A DNA stretch of 64,000 nucleotides from JANRIG01 sp033765235. GTDB lineage: Bacteria > Bacteroidota > Bacteroidia > Cytophagales > UBA9547. A model generated the notes under the pieces. That model searched no databases. It was not told the origin of the DNA and saw nothing but the letters and a program-made list of their open reading frames with translations. Position 1 is the first letter of the stretch; each line of letters starts with the position of its first letter. Below, in pieces: positions 52,493 to 60,361 of the stretch. The stretch is taken from assembly GCA_033765235.1 (NCBI GenBank), contig JANRIG010000009.1, forward strand, positions 248,001-312,000, in the 5' to 3' direction. Made by a program: the position numbers and the translations under genes.

Positions 52493-53890
52493 ATGATAAT
52501 AATACCCGAAAAACCAGGTCACACCAAAGATTGGTGGAAAGCAGATGCACAAAACCTGCCTCAAATGATAACTGCTTCGCCAGGACCAAAGTCCAAAGCA
52601 TGCCATGAAAGTGCTGCAAGATATATGAAAGGGCTGAGTTCACAAGTGCAACTGTTCCCTGTATCATTTGGCGAAGGCTATGGCGTGAGCCTTACAGACT
52701 TAGACGGAAATAAGTATTTAGATTTTTCGTCAGGCATATATGTGACCTCATTGGGCCATTGCCATCCTAAGATATCAGAAGCGGTATCATATTGGGCTAA
52801 AAAACTGATGAATTGTCATGACTTTGCCACACCTGTGAAAGAAAAATTACTAGAAAAAATGGCCGATGTACTACCCAAAGGACTTAACCAAGTACAGCTA
52901 TACTCCGATGGCACCACAGCAGTAGAGGCTGGCATGAGGGCATGCAGAGCCATATCAGGCAAGCATGAGTTTTTAGGATTTTTTAAAGATTTTCATGGCA
53001 AAACCATGGGCTCGGTGAGTGCTGCCCAAATGATACGTGGAGATGTACACAGCTATGGGCCTACGCGTGCTCCCGGATATTATATGATGCCAAAACCTGA
53101 CCCATATCATCCACATTGGACAAAAGCAGATGGCACAATAGATACTGACGCCTACATCAATTATTATGACGAGGTGTATCAAGAAACTACGGTGGGCAAC
53201 GTAGCTGCGCTAATCATTGAACCTGTGCAAGGATGGGCAGGTTCTATTTTTCCTCCGGATGATTTTATACCAAAACTTAAGGCTTGGTGTGAAAAAAAGA
53301 AAATATTATTTTTCTCAGATGAGGTGCTGGCAGGCATGGGGCGCACCGGCGAATGGATGACTATGAACCACTATAATGTAGTGCCCGATGTAATTACCTT
53401 CGGCAAATCGTTTGGCAATGGATTCCCGGTAACAGCTATGGTAGTGAAAGAGGAGTATGGCGATGCAATCAACAAAATATCAGCCTCTTCATCGTATGGT
53501 GGCAATCCTATGGCATGTGCTGCGGCACTGGCATCGCTGCAAGTGATAGAAGATGAAAATTTGCTTGAAAATGTACGCACAGTAGGTGCATATTTTATGA
53601 AGCGTATGCACAAAATGGTAGATGAGCACCCCATTGTAGGGCATGTGAAAGGCAAAGGATTTTTACTTGGCATTGAACTTGTAAAAGACAAAAAAACAAA
53701 AATGCCTTTTGCCGAAGCCGGAAAATTAGTATATCAAAAAGCCTTTCGCAAAGGTCTGGCATGGATACCTGCAGGGCACATATTGCGCATGAGCCCACCA
53801 CTGATCATGGATGAAAAATATGCAGAACTTGGATTGCAGATGATAGAAGAAAGTATTTGGGAGGTAGAAAAAGAAGCAGGCTATGTTTAG
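52493..53890 (+). CDS. Class III PLP-dependent aminotransferase
   Basis: PLP-dependent omega-type aminotransferase of 465 residues. GVSLTDLDGNKYLDFSSGIYVTS opens the fold. LYSDGTTAVEAGMRACR holds the phosphate-binding region, and LFFSDEVLAGMGRTGEWM carries the conserved D-E-V. ITFGKSFGNGFPVTAMV contains the Schiff-base lysine. Family members act on GABA, ornithine, taurine, beta-alanine and amino sugars; substrate cannot be assigned here. Co-transcription with deoR and divergence from a sugar kinase and aldolase hints at an amino-sugar or aminated polyol route. A hairpin follows the stop. Confidence 0.92.
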   Translation: MIIIPEKPGHTKDWWKADAQNLPQMITASPGPKSKACHESAARYMKGLSSQVQLFPVSFGEGYGVSLTDLDGNKYLDFSSGIYVTSLGHCHPKISEAVSYWAKKLMNCHDFATPVKEKLLEKMADVLPKGLNQVQLYSDGTTAVEAGMRACRAISGKHEFLGFFKDFHGKTMGSVSAAQMIRGDVHSYGPTRAPGYYMMPKPDPYHPHWTKADGTIDTDAYINYYDEVYQETTVGNVAALIIEPVQGWAGSIFPPDDFIPKLKAWCEKKKILFFSDEVLAGMGRTGEWMTMNHYNVVPDVITFGKSFGNGFPVTAMVVKEEYGDAINKISASSSYGGNPMACAAALASLQVIEDENLLENVRTVGAYFMKRMHKMVDEHPIVGHVKGKGFLLGIELVKDKKTKMPFAEAGKLVYQKAFRKGLAWIPAGHILRMSPPLIMDEKYAELGLQMIEESIWEVEKEAGYV

Positions 53891-53891
53891 C

Positions 53892-53919
53892 AATATCTTG
53901 CATGAATGGCAGAGATATT
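53892..53919 (+). terminator. Hairpin terminator after the aminotransferase gene
   Basis: AATATCT (53892-53898) pairs with AGATATT (53913-53919). An inner TGC/GCA extends the stem past a one-base bulge, and the T-rich stretch TTATTTTAC follows. It begins two bases after the stop and lies just before the convergent rdgB stop at 53925. Confidence 0.5.
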
Positions 53920-53924
53920 TTATT

Positions 53925-54506
53925 TTACTTATAGATACTATACATATAATCTTTAAATTTATTCATAGCTATGGCTCTGTGGCTAATGGTGTTTTTGATG
54001 GAGGCATCCATTTCTGCAAATGTGATATTATAACCCTCAGGAACAAATATAGGGTCATATCCAAAACCATTGGTGCCCACCTTTTCATTTGTGATAGTAC
54101 CAAATATTTTTCCTTCAAAATAATGTGCTTCGCCGTTTAATATCAGGCAAATTACTGAGATGAAATTAGCCTTTCTGTCAGTTGCATATCTAAGATCAAG
54201 GAGGAGTTTAGTAATATTACGTTCATCATTAGCCGGCTCGCCTGCATATCTTGCCGAATATACCCCCGGAGCACCTTGCAATGCTTCTACTTCAAGGCCT
54301 GAGTCATCGGCAATGGCATTTATTTTATACTTTTGGTAAATATGGTTGGCTTTTATGAAAGCATTTTCTCTAAAAGTTTGGCCTGTCTCGGGGATATCGT
54401 CATAATAATCTAAACTTTTTAGTGTGATGACCTCGAAAAGAGACGGAAGCAATGCTCTCATTTCCTTTGCTTTATGCTCGTTATGTGTAGCAAGGCAAAG
54501 TTTCAT
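53925..54506 (-). CDS. rdgB: RdgB/HAM1-family dITP/XTP pyrophosphatase
   Basis: Nucleotide-pool sanitising enzyme that hydrolyses dITP and XTP to monophosphates. The 193 residues begin MKLCLATHNEHKAKEMRALL (the family's TxNxxK opening) and contain ADDSGLEVEALQGAPGVYSARYAG, the catalytic signature, and GFGYDPIFVPEGYNITFAEM near the C-terminus. The start lies one base after the lutB stop, so it is probably translated with lutB/lutA. Confidence 0.96.
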   Translation of the reverse strand: MKLCLATHNEHKAKEMRALLPSLFEVITLKSLDYYDDIPETGQTFRENAFIKANHIYQKYKINAIADDSGLEVEALQGAPGVYSARYAGEPANDERNITKLLLDLRYATDRKANFISVICLILNGEAHYFEGKIFGTITNEKVGTNGFGYDPIFVPEGYNITFAEMDASIKNTISHRAIAMNKFKDYMYSIYK

Positions 54507-54507
54507 A

Positions 54508-55872
54508 TTATTTTTTTTGTGTCAAATACCATTCTCTGAAACTTTGCTTGGGTGGTGTTGGCAATTCACGTTGTTTTCCCCATGCATTCATTGGATTGTA
54601 TAAAACAAATCTTGGAGCAATACTTAGAAACATTCTGCCCAACTTGCCTACTATTCTATACATGTTTGGGTTTGAAAGCAGTTTGCCCATCCATTTCATG
54701 GCTATTTTTTTTGATGCTGGCATATCACCCTCATTACCAACTATTTGTCGCCACTTGTAGAGCTGTTGGTGTATATCTATTTTCACAGGGCACACATCAG
54801 TACATGATCCACATAGTGAGGAGGCAAATGGCAGGTCGCTATATTTTTTGAGGTCGAAGCCGGGCGATAGTATTGCACCAATAGGTCCGGGCACAGTGGC
54901 ATGGTAGCTGTGGCCACCGCTGCGCCTATAAACAGGGCAAGTGTTCATACATGCTCCGCAACGTATGCAATACAATGATTTTCGAAAATCTTCTCTGCCA
55001 AGTTGGTCGGTGCGTTTGTTGTCCACTATCACATAGTGCATTTGTTGACCTGCCATTGGCTTCATGAATTGTGATGAAAATGCAGTGATAGGTTGACCTG
55101 TAGCATTGCGCCCCAGCAATCTTAAAAAAACACTTAAATCTTGCTGTCGAGGTATGATTTTTTCAATTCCAAAACTTGCAATATGTATTGGTGCCAAATG
55201 CACACCAAGGTCGGCATTGCCTTCATTAGTACATACTACTATGCTGCCGTTTTCGGCCACTGCAAAGTTGGCACCTGTAAGAGCTGCTGTAGCAGTGAGG
55301 AAATTTTGTCGTAAATGATTTCTGGCTATTTCTGCTAAGTATTTTGGATCAGAAGCTCCCTTTTCTGTGCCCAATTTTTGATGAAAAGTCTCACCCACAT
55401 CCTCTCTTTTGAGGTGTATGGCAGGCAATACTATATGGCTTGGCGGTTCATCGCGAAGCTGTACTATTCTCTCTCCAAGGTCTGTATCTATAACTTCTAT
55501 ATCATGCTCTGTGAGGTGTGGGTTGAGGTGGCACTCTTCGGTGAGCATGGATTTGCTTTTCACCATCTTTTTTACCCCGGCAGATTTTAATATTTGCAAT
55601 ACTATTTCATTATGCTCTTGTGCATCTCTTGCCCAGTGCACGGATATACCATTATTGGTAGCATTTTGCTCAAATTGTGTTAAATATGTGTCCAAATCTG
55701 AAAGTACGTTGGCTTTTATTTGTGAGCCAAGCTCGCGCAAATCTTCCCACTCGGGCACTTTTTTTATCTGTATATCACGTTTTTGCCTTACAAACCAAAG
55801 TGATGCATCGTGCCAGTCTGTACGTGGTTCGTCTTCAATAAATTTTTGGGCATTGGCAGCGTGTAGTTCCAT
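54508..55872 (-). CDS. lutB: LutB/LldF-type lactate-utilisation iron-sulfur protein
   Basis: A 454-residue protein with an N-terminal LUD domain and C-terminal ferredoxin-like region. The LUD part includes GTEKGASDPKYLAEIARNHL and LTGANFAVAENGSIVVCTNEGN. Two 4Fe-4S motifs follow, CIRCGACMNTCPVYR and CGSCTDVCPVKIDIHQ. In Bacillus the LutABC complex oxidises L-lactate. lutA lies five bases upstream in the same operon and rdgB one base downstream. No lutC-type gene is visible in the window. Lactate as substrate is inferred; it would also be the by-product of MurQ. Confidence 0.93.
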   Translation of the reverse strand: MELHAANAQKFIEDEPRTDWHDASLWFVRQKRDIQIKKVPEWEDLRELGSQIKANVLSDLDTYLTQFEQNATNNGISVHWARDAQEHNEIVLQILKSAGVKKMVKSKSMLTEECHLNPHLTEHDIEVIDTDLGERIVQLRDEPPSHIVLPAIHLKREDVGETFHQKLGTEKGASDPKYLAEIARNHLRQNFLTATAALTGANFAVAENGSIVVCTNEGNADLGVHLAPIHIASFGIEKIIPRQQDLSVFLRLLGRNATGQPITAFSSQFMKPMAGQQMHYVIVDNKRTDQLGREDFRKSLYCIRCGACMNTCPVYRRSGGHSYHATVPGPIGAILSPGFDLKKYSDLPFASSLCGSCTDVCPVKIDIHQQLYKWRQIVGNEGDMPASKKIAMKWMGKLLSNPNMYRIVGKLGRMFLSIAPRFVLYNPMNAWGKQRELPTPPKQSFREWYLTQKK

Positions 55873-55877
55873 ATACG

Positions 55878-56615
55878 TTAAGAGGTTGCATTAAGTATTT
55901 GTGCCATATGCATTACCTTTATAGTGCTTTTTTGTCTTTGAATTATACCTTGCAAATGCATAAGACATGATATATCGCCCCCGGTAATGACTTGCACATC
56001 ATTTTTGGCATGGTCTGCTATACGATCTTTACCCATTTTCACTGAGACCGCTTCTTCAAATACGCAAAACGTGCCTCCAAATCCACAGCATTCGTCAGTA
56101 CGGTCAAGATTTACCAGTTCTATATCTTTGACCATGCTTAACAATTGTTTTTGTTTATTAAAGTCCGGTGCATTGATTTCACTACTTTGAGCCAGCCTCA
56201 TACCTCTTTGTCCATGGCAACTGGTATGAAGACCTACTTTGTACGGGAATCTTGCATTTATCTCATTTACTTTGAGCACATCTGTCATAAACTCTGATAA
56301 GTCATAAACATTATGTGTGACTGCTTGTACATCAGCATTTTGCTCCAGTATATAATAATGTTTTTTTACAAAATACACACAACTTGCAGCCGGACCTACT
56401 ATGTAGTCGTATCCTTTAAAATTATCAATAAATAGTTTGGCAGTTTCTATGGATTCTGTTTCACAGCCTGAGTTGGCCATAGGTTGTCCGCAACATGTCT
56501 GATTAATGGGGTAGTGTACATCACAACCTGACTTTTGTAAAAGCTCGTATGTAGCAATGCCTACCTCAGGGTAAAATTGGTCAATATAACAAGGAATGAA
56601 CAGCGCTACTTTCAT
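55878..56615 (-). CDS. lutA: LutA/LldE-type CCG-domain iron-sulfur protein
   Basis: A 245-residue (Fe-S)-binding oxidoreductase subunit. Two CCG-type cysteine clusters are visible: INQTCCGQPMANSGCETE near residues 39-56 and RTDECCGFGGTFCVFEE near 175-191. Between them are GPAASCVYFV and HTSCHGQRGMRLAQ. It begins KVALFIPCYIDQFYPEVG, the family opening. It precedes lutB by five bases and is the first gene of the lutA-lutB-rdgB run. Confidence 0.94.
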   Translation of the reverse strand: MKVALFIPCYIDQFYPEVGIATYELLQKSGCDVHYPINQTCCGQPMANSGCETESIETAKLFIDNFKGYDYIVGPAASCVYFVKKHYYILEQNADVQAVTHNVYDLSEFMTDVLKVNEINARFPYKVGLHTSCHGQRGMRLAQSSEINAPDFNKQKQLLSMVKDIELVNLDRTDECCGFGGTFCVFEEAVSVKMGKDRIADHAKNDVQVITGGDISCLMHLQGIIQRQKSTIKVMHMAQILNATS

Positions 56616-56654
56616 ATTTCATAAAACGATGTTTGCAAAATGTTGGGCAATTAT

Positions 56655-57647
56655 TTACTTGCTTATGGATACTTTTTGGAGTATGGTATCTATGATTTGC
56701 CGTGTGGTAATACCATCAGCCTCTGCTTCATAGTTGAGCAATATTCTGTGATTGAGTACATCTTGGGCTATTTCTTTGATGTCTTCTGGCAGTACATATT
56801 CTCGTTGGTTGATAAATGCCAATGCTTTGGCTGCCAAATTGAGCGATATGCTGGCTCTGGGCGATGCACCGAACATAATATAGTCAGCTTCATTTTTGAG
56901 TCCATAATCTTTAGGATATCGAGTAGCAAAAATAAGCTCTATGATATATTTTTCAAGGCTGTCGCTGATGTTGATTTTATTTATTTGGTCACGAATGGCA
57001 AATACATCTTCTTTTGAAAGTATAGTATTTACTTTTGCGTCAAATAACATATTAGACATTCGTTTCATTACCTCCAATTCATCTGCTTTGGAAAGGTAGT
57101 TTACATATATTTTGAGCATAAACCTATCTACCTGCGCTTCGGGCAGCGGATAGGTACCTTCTTGCTCCACAGGGTTTTGCGTAGCCAGTACCAAGAAAGG
57201 TTTTTCCAATTTATAGGTAGTGGTACCTATGGTAACCTGCTTCTCTTGCATAGCTTCGAGCAGAGCAGATTGTACCTTTGCAGGTGAGCGATTTATCTCA
57301 TCAGCAAGTATTATGTTTGAAAATATGGGACCTTTTTTTACTTCAAACGAGCCTTCCTTGGGGTTATAAATCATAGTGCCTATGAGGTCTGCAGGAAGCA
57401 AGTCCGGGGTGAACTGTATGCGTTGAAAATTGAGATTGAGAACTTTAGATAAAGTGTTTACCGTGAGTGTTTTGGCAAGACCGGGTACTCCTTCCAGCAA
57501 TATGTGTCCGTTGGTGAATAGCCCTATTAAGAGCCTGTTTACCATGTATTGTTGCCCAACCACTACTTTGCCTACTTCGTGTATTGAGTTTTTTACTTTT
57601 AATTGTAAACCTTGCAAATCTACTGCGGGTGCTTCTGCTTGCTCCAT
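56655..57647 (-). CDS. MoxR-family AAA+ ATPase
   Basis: Chaperone-type ATPase of 330 residues. The AAA_3 core has EGVPGLAKTLTVNTLS (Walker A), NIILADEINRSPAKVQSALLEAMQEKQVT (Walker B and sensor region, in two parts), FLVLATQNPVEQEGTYPLPEAQ and DRFMLKI. The C-terminal lid contains GASPRASISLNLAAKALAF. MoxR proteins usually act with VWA-domain and Bat proteins on envelope or metalloprotein maturation. Here a BatD gene lies ~1.2 kb upstream, separated by rfbA and a small membrane gene, and no DUF58 or VWA partner is adjacent. Confidence 0.95.
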   Translation of the reverse strand: MEQAEAPAVDLQGLQLKVKNSIHEVGKVVVGQQYMVNRLLIGLFTNGHILLEGVPGLAKTLTVNTLSKVLNLNFQRIQFTPDLLPADLIGTMIYNPKEGSFEVKKGPIFSNIILADEINRSPAKVQSALLEAMQEKQVTIGTTTYKLEKPFLVLATQNPVEQEGTYPLPEAQVDRFMLKIYVNYLSKADELEVMKRMSNMLFDAKVNTILSKEDVFAIRDQINKINISDSLEKYIIELIFATRYPKDYGLKNEADYIMFGASPRASISLNLAAKALAFINQREYVLPEDIKEIAQDVLNHRILLNYEAEADGITTRQIIDTILQKVSISK

Positions 57648-57709
57648 TGCTTATGATATTATTTTTGTTGTAAAATTATAATGATACAGGGGTAATAGAC
57701 AATAAATAT

Positions 57710-57877
57710 TTAGTTTTTTTTTTGTTCAAATCTTGTAAGAAGCCAATGAATAGCTTTTGATATTTGTGCAAATACATACGAAGCACCCACAAAAGCCAAA
57801 GAAAACAGCATAACAACAGGGTACATGAATGCATAAGCTGTGCTCCAAATATAATGAAATATATTTTTTGGGGGCAT
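57710..57877 (-). CDS. Small single-span membrane protein (55 residues)
   Basis: A 55-codon frame from ATG (57875-57877) to TAA (57710-57712), starting three bases after the rfbA stop. The product MPPKNIFHYIWSTAYAFMYP... has a hydrophobic segment VVMLFSLAFVGASYVFAQI (about residues 21-39), then an amphipathic KAIHWLLTRFEQKK tail. The tight junction with rfbA and the membrane-protein composition support a real gene. I recognise no family. It could alternatively be a chance frame in the 233-base gap between rfbA and moxR. Confidence 0.5.
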   Translation of the reverse strand: MPPKNIFHYIWSTAYAFMYPVVMLFSLAFVGASYVFAQISKAIHWLLTRFEQKKN

Positions 57878-57880
57878 GAA

Positions 57881-58744
57881 CTAATATTTTAACACATCAA
57901 GCAAATATTTACCATAGCCACTTTTTAGCAATGGTTGGGCAAGTTTAGTAAGTGCCTCGGCGTCTATATATCTCATTCTATATGCCACTTCTTCTATGCA
58001 GCCTACTTTGAGTCCTTGCCTTTCTTCTATCACTTGCACAAATTGCCCAGCCTGCATGAGTGACGCAAAGGTGCCTGTATCCAGCCATGCCACACCTCTG
58101 CTAAGTATGCCTACTTTGAGCTTGCCGTTTTGTAAATATACTTTATTTACATCGGTGATTTCGAGTTCTCCTCGTGGGCTGGGTTTTAGATTTTTGGCTA
58201 TGTTTATTACCTCATTGTCATAAAAGTATAGGCCAGGCACTGCATAGTTTGACTTGGGGTTATCCGGTTTTTCTTCTATAGATATGGCTTTATGATTTTC
58301 GTCAAAAGCTACTACGCCATATCGCTCAGGATCTGTAACGTGGTATGCAAATACTACCCCACCCTCTGGGTTATTGTTTTTTTGCATAAGCTGTGCCATA
58401 CCCGAACCATAAAATATATTGTCGCCCAATACTAGTGCTACTTTGTCGTTACCAATAAATTTTTCACCTATTATAAAAGCCTGTGCCAAACCGTCAGGAC
58501 TTGGTTGCTCTGCGTATGTAAAGCTGCATCCTACACGCGAGCCATCGCCCAAGAGTTTTTTGAAATGGGGCAAATCGTGTGGAGTAGAGATGATGAGTAT
58601 GTCGTTTACACCTGCCAACATAAGTGTAGATAACGGGTAGTATATCATAGGTTTGTCATACACAGGCATAAGCTGCTTGCTCACAGCCAATGTGAGTGGA
58701 TGAAGCCTTGTACCTGAGCCTCCGGCTAATATTATTCCTTTCAT
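57881..58744 (-). CDS. rfbA: Glucose-1-phosphate thymidylyltransferase
   Basis: Makes dTDP-glucose from glucose-1-phosphate and dTTP, the first step to dTDP-rhamnose and other deoxysugars. The 287 residues open MKGIILAGGSGTRLHPLTLA with the nucleotidyltransferase signature. KQLMPVYDKPMIYYPLSTLMLAG and LALGDNIFYGSGM-like LVLGDNIFYGSGM follow, then RYGVVAFDE, SIEEKPDNPKSNYAVPGLYFYD and GRGVAWLDTGTF-like SRGVAWLDTG. rfbB, rfbC and rfbD are not beside it; an RmlD-like protein is encoded at 34947-35714. It lies between batD and a 55-residue membrane gene. Confidence 0.97.
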   Translation of the reverse strand: MKGIILAGGSGTRLHPLTLAVSKQLMPVYDKPMIYYPLSTLMLAGVNDILIISTPHDLPHFKKLLGDGSRVGCSFTYAEQPSPDGLAQAFIIGEKFIGNDKVALVLGDNIFYGSGMAQLMQKNNNPEGGVVFAYHVTDPERYGVVAFDENHKAISIEEKPDNPKSNYAVPGLYFYDNEVINIAKNLKPSPRGELEITDVNKVYLQNGKLKVGILSRGVAWLDTGTFASLMQAGQFVQVIEERQGLKVGCIEEVAYRMRYIDAEALTKLAQPLLKSGYGKYLLDVLKY

Positions 58745-58807
58745 TTATATATATTTATTTTACTGTAGAGTAAGATAGTCATTGAGATTTTGTATTCAAG
58801 TAATATG

Positions 58808-60238
58808 TTATTTTCTGAATAGAATAACTACTATTCCTAAAAACATGGCTCCTAACATAATGTTAATTAAGAGTTTTATATTACTTTCTGTACTACTGCC
58901 AATGAGGTTGTTATTATATTTTTCAATAATTTTCATAAAATCATTCATGTCTTTGGAGGCTACCTCTTGATTTGCAGAGCTTTCTCCTCTTATATTCATG
59001 CTTAGAGTTGGCAGCAATGTGTCATATTTTGCCTTTGCCGGATTAAAATATATGAAATACAGATATTCTTTTAGGTTGAGCATTCCGGGTTCTTTAGGCA
59101 CCATGAAGTATGCAAAGTTTTTACTTCCCGACACTGCCATGCCACTGCGGGTAATTTCTTGATATATGTTGGGAGGGTATATATCTATCAGCTTGTTTTG
59201 TATGCTTATTGGATTTTGCAGGGCTGAGATATTGCCCTCTCCGCTAATTTTGAAATTATAATTAAAACTTTTGCCTGTGTTGAATTTATTGGATGATGCA
59301 TTTTCTTCTAATTTATAAATTCCTACTGCTACATTGTCGCGAAGCGGGTGTGGCGGCAACTCTTTTACAATGATGGTTTTAGGCTTAGTTGTAAATGCTT
59401 TTGTGTCTTGTTGCTTATTGCCCATACCAAAAAACGAGGGAGTTTTGGCTACTTTATATTTTATCATACTCAAAGAAACAGATGGGAATTTGACAGGCTC
59501 CTTGTTGAGCGGATAATATGTAGCTCTGAATACCTTGTATTCATCGTATATTTTACCATTTATTTTTACTTGTTCGGGCTGTATTTGTTCTATGCCAAAG
59601 TTTTCTTCCCAGCAGTTTTTGGGTTTTACTTTTTTTAGTATTTCTGATATTTGGTTGCCAATATTGTTAGGGAATGCCATTTCTGCTTGATTGGTTTTGG
59701 ATACATAAAATGCCAGTGTCATGGTAAATCCTTCGTTTACATATACTTTATCTTTGTTGGTAGTGAGTGCAAAAAAAGCGTCTTCTTTCACATCTACAAA
59801 TTCGCGCGGTTTGCCCCCTCCAAAAAATTGATCAAACGGGTCTGCATCAAAGGGATTTTGTGGTTGCTGCCGGGCAGGGTTTACCTTTATTTCTGTACCC
59901 GGATTTTGTACTTTTTTGCCATTGATTTCGATAGTAAAGGGAGGAAGCTTAAACTTACCCTCTTTGGTAGGGGCATAATTTTGTACTATGCTTTGCGAAA
60001 AAGTGATTTGCCCGTTTATGATATTGGTAGAAGATTGTGATGATATGCCTCTTTTTTGAAAGCCGGCTATATCGGGAAATGGGGAGTAGGTGCGCAACTG
60101 CTCATTTTGTATTACTATCGTGATAGTGAAATGCTCATTGAGCGATATGTTATTATTTCCAAGGTGAACTCCTACATCTTGTGCAAATAATTGCACCATT
60201 GCAAAAAAGGCTACAATTATGGATAGATGAAGGCGCAT
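58808..60238 (-). CDS. batD: BatD-family protein
   Basis: A 476-residue envelope protein. Signal peptide RLHLSIIVAFFAMVQLFAQ, then immunoglobulin-like beta domains typical of BatD (YSPFPDIAGFQKRGISSQSS, FSQSIVQNYAPTKEGKFKLP, the hallmark P-T-K-x-G-x-F-x-L-P). A second copy follows (VYVNEGFTMTLAFYVSK and FRATYYPLNKEPVKFPSVSLS). A C-terminal membrane span (IKLLINIMLGAMFLGIVVIL) leaves a short tail. In characterised Bat operons BatD accompanies BatA/B/C and MoxR. Here it is separated from moxR by rfbA and a small gene, and BatB/C are not seen. Confidence 0.92.
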   Translation of the reverse strand: MRLHLSIIVAFFAMVQLFAQDVGVHLGNNNISLNEHFTITIVIQNEQLRTYSPFPDIAGFQKRGISSQSSTNIINGQITFSQSIVQNYAPTKEGKFKLPPFTIEINGKKVQNPGTEIKVNPARQQPQNPFDADPFDQFFGGGKPREFVDVKEDAFFALTTNKDKVYVNEGFTMTLAFYVSKTNQAEMAFPNNIGNQISEILKKVKPKNCWEENFGIEQIQPEQVKINGKIYDEYKVFRATYYPLNKEPVKFPSVSLSMIKYKVAKTPSFFGMGNKQQDTKAFTTKPKTIIVKELPPHPLRDNVAVGIYKLEENASSNKFNTGKSFNYNFKISGEGNISALQNPISIQNKLIDIYPPNIYQEITRSGMAVSGSKNFAYFMVPKEPGMLNLKEYLYFIYFNPAKAKYDTLLPTLSMNIRGESSANQEVASKDMNDFMKIIEKYNNNLIGSSTESNIKLLINIMLGAMFLGIVVILFRK

Positions 60239-60255
60239 ATGGGTATATTTTGCAA

Positions 60256-60263
60256 CAAAAATA
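60256..60263 (-). promoter_or_regulatory. Candidate -7 element for batD (TATTTTTG)
   Basis: The complement of 60256-60263 is TATTTTTG, an exact TAnnTTTG match, 17 bases before the batD ATG. TTC rather than TTG lies 19 bases upstream. Located in the 123-base spacer divergent from the ion-channel gene. Confidence 0.4.
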
Positions 60264-60361
60264 CTTTATAAAATCATTTTATGAATAAAAAAGTAGGAAA
60301 AGTGCATATTATTTAATAATTAATAACTAAAATTGAAAAAATTGGCGATTTATATATTCAC

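Noticed and set aside
55409..55894. 161-residue forward frame opposite lutB
   Set aside because: The reverse strand encodes an unmistakable LutB with two 4Fe-4S motifs; the forward frame is serine/cysteine-rich antisense.
57721..57735. GTTCAAATC resembling a tRNA T-arm
   Set aside because: No paired stem, anticodon arm or acceptor stem around it; it lies inside the small reverse-strand gene.
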